In this document: positions 61,212 to 64,000 of the stretch, one piece after another
Numbering within the stretch: position 1 is the first letter of the stretch
Layout: the number at the start of each line of letters is the position of its first letter
Assembly (NCBI GenBank): GCA_030674155.1
Contig: CM060320.1
Span: 27,229,012 to 27,293,011 of the forward strand
Direction of reading: 5' to 3'
DNA: 64,000 nucleotides
DNA from: Stramonita haemastoma
Lineage: Eukaryota; Mollusca; Gastropoda; Neogastropoda; Muricidae
Translations under genes and position numbers: made by a program
The notes under the pieces: model-generated
What the model was told of the DNA's origin: nothing
Databases searched by the model: none
The model's input: only the letters and a program-made list of their open reading frames with translations

Positions 61212-62699
61212 TGAGACTGGATAGCCTGGTAGTCAGAGTGATGCGCTCGTGATCTGCTCACCCGGGTCCGAATCTTGTTCAAGAGGATTTTTTCTCTGGA
61301 GTTAACATTAGTGCCAACTCCACCCCCCCTCCCACCCAAAAGTCCTTCAGATAAGACTATAAACCAAGGTCCTGTGTGCAAACGCATGCAGAACATCTTG
61401 TGCACACATTAAAACCTATTCTGCTTTTCTGAAGAGTAGGTACTTGTGTGGTGGTGGGAACGGACGACCAAATTTACAAGATTGCATACACAAGGGGACT
61501 AGATGTAAAAAAAAGCACAAAAAAAAAGCACTTGAGTGCTTATTCCACTATCCTCAAAATGAATGAATAAAATAAATCAATTAAAATAAATCAATAAAAA
61601 TAAAATAAATATATTGCAACCAACTAAAACAAAAAAATATGAGAAACACACAACACAGAATGAGAATCAAATGGGCAGATTGCACACTTGAAAGCAATAT
61701 TTAAAAGATATGAATATAATATAAATTATGGATAAAAGAAGGAGGTAGCAGCTGCTCCTACCTTCCACATGGGATAGCCCTCATAGTAGTGAAAGCGACC
61801 TCGCATCAAGACAACACTCTTGCCTTGCATGAGGCCAAACACCAACTTGCCTTCATGGCCTGGCACTGAAACAGCATTAAAAAAACGAAACCACCCTGTA
61901 TAACTTTTGAAGTATGAAATGTATGCCTTTGTTACTCTTGACCAATACAAACTGCTTTGAGTAAAATCTCTTTAGCTTTAAAAAGCAGTTCTCTCCCATT
62001 TTGTGGGGTCCCATCTTGTATAAATTTTCATTATAATTCAGTTTTCATCCTCAGAAGAATTTTTAAAAGAAACTTTAAAAAGTCTACTCAACTTTCAATT
62101 CCATATCTTGTTTTTAAAAAAAATATATAACACTACATTATGAAAAGTTTAAAATCTTGCACAGATATATATCTGAAAGTATTAAAACTGGTAATTGCCT
62201 GACACTTTTTACTACTAATAATGTTGTAATAACTGCAAAATAATCTAAAGTCTATGAATTGTTCACTTTTGGTGAATTATGATGAACGGGGAAGATGATA
62301 CAAATGCAAATACCACTCTGGGGGTCACCCAGAATGTGCACTCTTGATTTCACTCATCCCACCTGGGAATCACTGTGGGATCAGTGCACACTGAATGACA
62401 AGATTGCATGTTTGACTGTTTTCAAGTACATCACCATATATAGGCAGCCATACTTGACTTCAGAGGATATGTATATATATACAGATCTATCTATATATAT
62501 AATTATAATACACACCACTGATCATTTACCTGTGCTAACAGGAAATTCCTTGATTTGAGAATACTGGACGACATCAGCATTTTCCACAAGGTCTGCCAGC
62601 CCACCCAGTCCTGATCCACAGACTATTCCAACTTTGGGTTTGTGCTTGGTGAAGGACAGGATGTTAGCAGCGATCGTTTGGATCTCTTCATAGGGGTAC
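57896..62699 (-). CDS. PNP: Purine nucleoside phosphorylase, trimeric class (5' end missing)
   Basis: Five exons, all joining in phase without indels: 62699-62530, 61865-61762, 60426-60251, 59347-59157 and 58098-57896. They cover everything from the residue equivalent to about human 5 to the stop. Motifs: [13 protein letters not shown] (phosphate loop), [12 protein letters not shown] (phosphate Arg and His), [21 protein letters not shown] (purine-pocket Phe and Glu), [13 protein letters not shown] and THEEVL (ribose-site His). The cytosolic enzyme cleaves purine nucleosides to base plus ribose-1-phosphate. Human Asn243 (SLITN) is replaced by Asp (SLITD). The tail is shorter than human. Exon 1 of mammalian PNP codes only about four residues plus part of a codon; the equivalent is not identifiable between 62700 and 64000 and may lie beyond the window. 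Confidence 0.96.
58365..58428. repeat. (GT)n microsatellite in a PNP intron
   Basis: About 64 bp of GT. Confidence 0.97.
58603..58672. repeat. (CA)n microsatellite in a PNP intron
   Basis: CA tract; opposite polarity to the GT tract about 200 bp away. Confidence 0.97.
58800..59048 (+). mobile_element. SINE-A copy, head diverged
   Basis: AGTCCTTTGGATGAGACTAT, AGAAGAGTGGGCCGATGTGT, CATGGAGACTGGATCAG and an AAAGAATAAAATAATC end; antisense to PNP, 110 bp from the exon at 59157. Confidence 0.85.
59845..59965 (+). repeat. Solo tail-2 repeat
   Basis: CCCCAAAGTCAGAATGCAGC ... ACGGTCACATCCGCAAATAT ... CCGGAGCTCTAGCCGAGGAA. Confidence 0.8.
59990..60195 (-). mobile_element. Diverged SINE-A copy, antisense
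   Basis: Weak but ordered matches: TCTTCCAGAAAAGGTGC, GATGCTCAGGATGCATTCAC, TTTTACAGTCTTATC, CAGTACTGATGTTAA. Confidence 0.55.
60430..60643. repeat. (CA)n and (CAACA)n microsatellite
   Basis: CA tract, CAACA pentamers and a second CA tract starting only a few bases upstream of the PNP exon acceptor at 60427-60428. Confidence 0.97.
61130..61208. repeat. (CA)n microsatellite
   Basis: CA tract immediately 5' of a SINE-A. Confidence 0.97.
61210..61572 (+). mobile_element. SINE-A copy, full length
   Basis: GATAGCCTGGTAGTCAGAG head, CCGGGTCCGAATCTTG, body, AAGGGGACTAGATG tail 1 with a duplicated AAAAAAGCAC, AATAAAATAAATC end. Confidence 0.9.
62318..62397 (-). repeat. Interspersed repeat E fragment, inverted
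   Basis: GGGGGTCACCCAGAATGTGC through GGATCAGTGCACACTGAAT is the reverse complement of about 63645-63722 within repeat E copy 2. Lies in a PNP intron. Confidence 0.75.
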
Positions 62700-64000
62700 C
62701 TATGAATAAAAGCAAAAAGCCAAACAACATTGTCAACAACCAAAAACTTTTAATTTATTAACAAAACACATCATTATGTTGAACAACTGACTAAAACACA
62801 AAAACCCTACCCCATACTGAAAGGTATGCGAATGCTATACACATGTTACGCACAGACACAAATTTGTGTCTTTCCTCATCTGTCTGTCTGTCTCTCGACA
62901 GACACAGGACACAGACACACACAGTAATGTGTTTGAACAGATAACTGTTTGTGTGTTAAGCAACTTCAGCAAATTTTGTTTCAAATGACAAAAACAACCC
63001 CCCCCCCCCAAAAAAAAAAAGAAAAATACTGAAATTTTTCAAATAACTGAGTGAATGGCCCGGGAAGGGAAAAGAAAGGGGAAAAATGGGGAAGGGGAGA
63101 CTGAAGGATTAAGACAGAGAAAAAGAAGAAAGGGAGTGGACAGAAAAAATGTCATTCAGATATATATGAGAAAACTGGAAGAGAAGACTTATGGAAATGA
63201 TTAATTAATGGGCAATTTAGTAATCACTATTCAACCCATGCCTACTTGTATTATACATCTATAGTCAAGAGGGCCAAATGTTTTCAAGCAAGTGAATACT
63301 GATAAAAAAAACAAAAAACAAACAAACAAAAAACTATTATCAAGCAGAAAGCTTCCAACAAACAACAACAAAAGTTCTAGTGCACACTGCTTGTGCACCA
63401 TGTAAAATTTGACCTAGGCCAAAAGTTGTCACTGTCAGTTATTGATGTACAGCTAATTGCCAAGGCCTACATTAAAATGTTATGTTGTAAAATGTTGTGT
63501 TGAGATTGCCATCAGCCATGACAAGCCCTTAACAAACAACCTGCACTCTCCTTTGAAGGAGAAAAATCCTCTTTAAGTCGGAGAATGGCTATCTGTATGG
63601 TGAGGTACTAGAAAAGTCATACACCCTAATTTCTCATTCTGATTCAGTGTGCAATTTCAATCTCACAGTAATTCCCAGGAGGTATGAATGAGAAGAGTGT
63701 ACATTCTGGGTGACCCCCGGGTGACCCCCCCCCCCCTCTCCCCCGAGTGTTAAGCTGGGGAACGCACAACATACATTTTGCACGAACTCGGGCACATGGT
63801 TTCAAGTTCATTCAATTCGGCCTTGACCTTGGCTATTGCCCACCGATTCGACCAGAAAAGCTTATGTGCTAGCCTAGGCCTATTGCGCTTCGTTTGACAA
63901 TATTTAGACAAGTTATTTGAATTTTGACAGAAGGCATGAACTGAAGAATAAAATTTAAGAGCGCTGCAGTGGGGATAAGAGGTGCAATGGGCAGATGAGA
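62700..64000. other. 5' side of PNP: intron or upstream DNA
   Basis: No PNP first exon (short ATG-containing exon with a consensus donor) is identifiable on the minus strand. Contains C/A and purine-rich tracts (62998-63130) and repeat E (63416-63770). Confidence 0.4.
63416..63770 (+). repeat. Interspersed repeat E, copy 2
   Basis: Collinear with 22889-23205 (GTTATTGATGT, CCAAGGCCTACA, CAACCTGCACTCTCCTTTGA, GGGGAACGCACAAC), with a C homopolymer insertion near 63725. Confidence 0.85.

Noticed and set aside
63750..63810. Candidate PNP first exon on the minus strand (ATG near 63793)
   Set aside because: No consensus donor in the right phase after a short coding stretch, and it overlaps the edge of repeat E; the true first exon is probably outside the window.

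Overview
This is a window of an animal nuclear genome. It has spliced genes with GT-AG introns, long AT-rich non-coding stretches, very dense CA/GT and GA/CT microsatellites, and more than thirty tRNA-headed SINE copies. The protein-coding content (a Jagged-type Notch ligand, ARV1, POP7/RPP20, DPY30 and a trimeric purine nucleoside phosphorylase) is clearly metazoan. The repeat style (tRNA-headed SINEs and huge CA tracts) suggests an invertebrate, probably a gastropod mollusc. The species-level guess is inference only.

Layout: 1-7.8 kb holds the last five coding exons of a Jagged/Serrate ligand (+). From 7.8 to 17 kb there is its likely 3' UTR and then gene-free DNA. ARV1 lies on the minus strand at 17.0-22.7 kb. 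The intronless RNase P/MRP subunit POP7 (+, 23.7-24.2 kb) is divergently arranged with it. From 24.2 to 34 kb there is a repeat-rich gene-poor tract with a LINE RNase H remnant and a suspicious tandem duplication. At 34-36 kb there are minus-strand exons of a gene I do not recognise, including a duplicated exon. At 36.9-39.3 kb there is a 2.4 kb minisatellite built from a 14-bp ancestral unit. At 41.3-46.2 kb a possible small minus-strand gene (69 aa) has a decayed upstream copy of its first coding exon. At 48.2-50.6 kb there is a complete four-exon DPY30 (+). From 50.7 to 57.9 kb the DNA is repeats and gene-free. At 57.9-62.7 kb there are five coding exons of PNP (-), whose first coding exon is not visible.

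The genes are unrelated housekeeping or signalling genes and do not form an operon or system: Notch signalling (Jagged), ER sterol/lipid homeostasis (ARV1), tRNA/rRNA processing (POP7), H3K4 methylation complexes (DPY30) and purine salvage (PNP). I found no novel multigene system. The most interesting signals are these. PNP carries Asp where the mammalian enzyme has the specificity-setting Asn243. A minisatellite has multiplied the 5' splice site of a Jagged intron about thirty times. One SINE body occurs with two different 3' tails. Two separate unknown loci each contain an exon-sized duplicate with a disabled copy. Several single-base indels break otherwise conserved exons (Jagged, ARV1) and look like uncorrected long-read errors.
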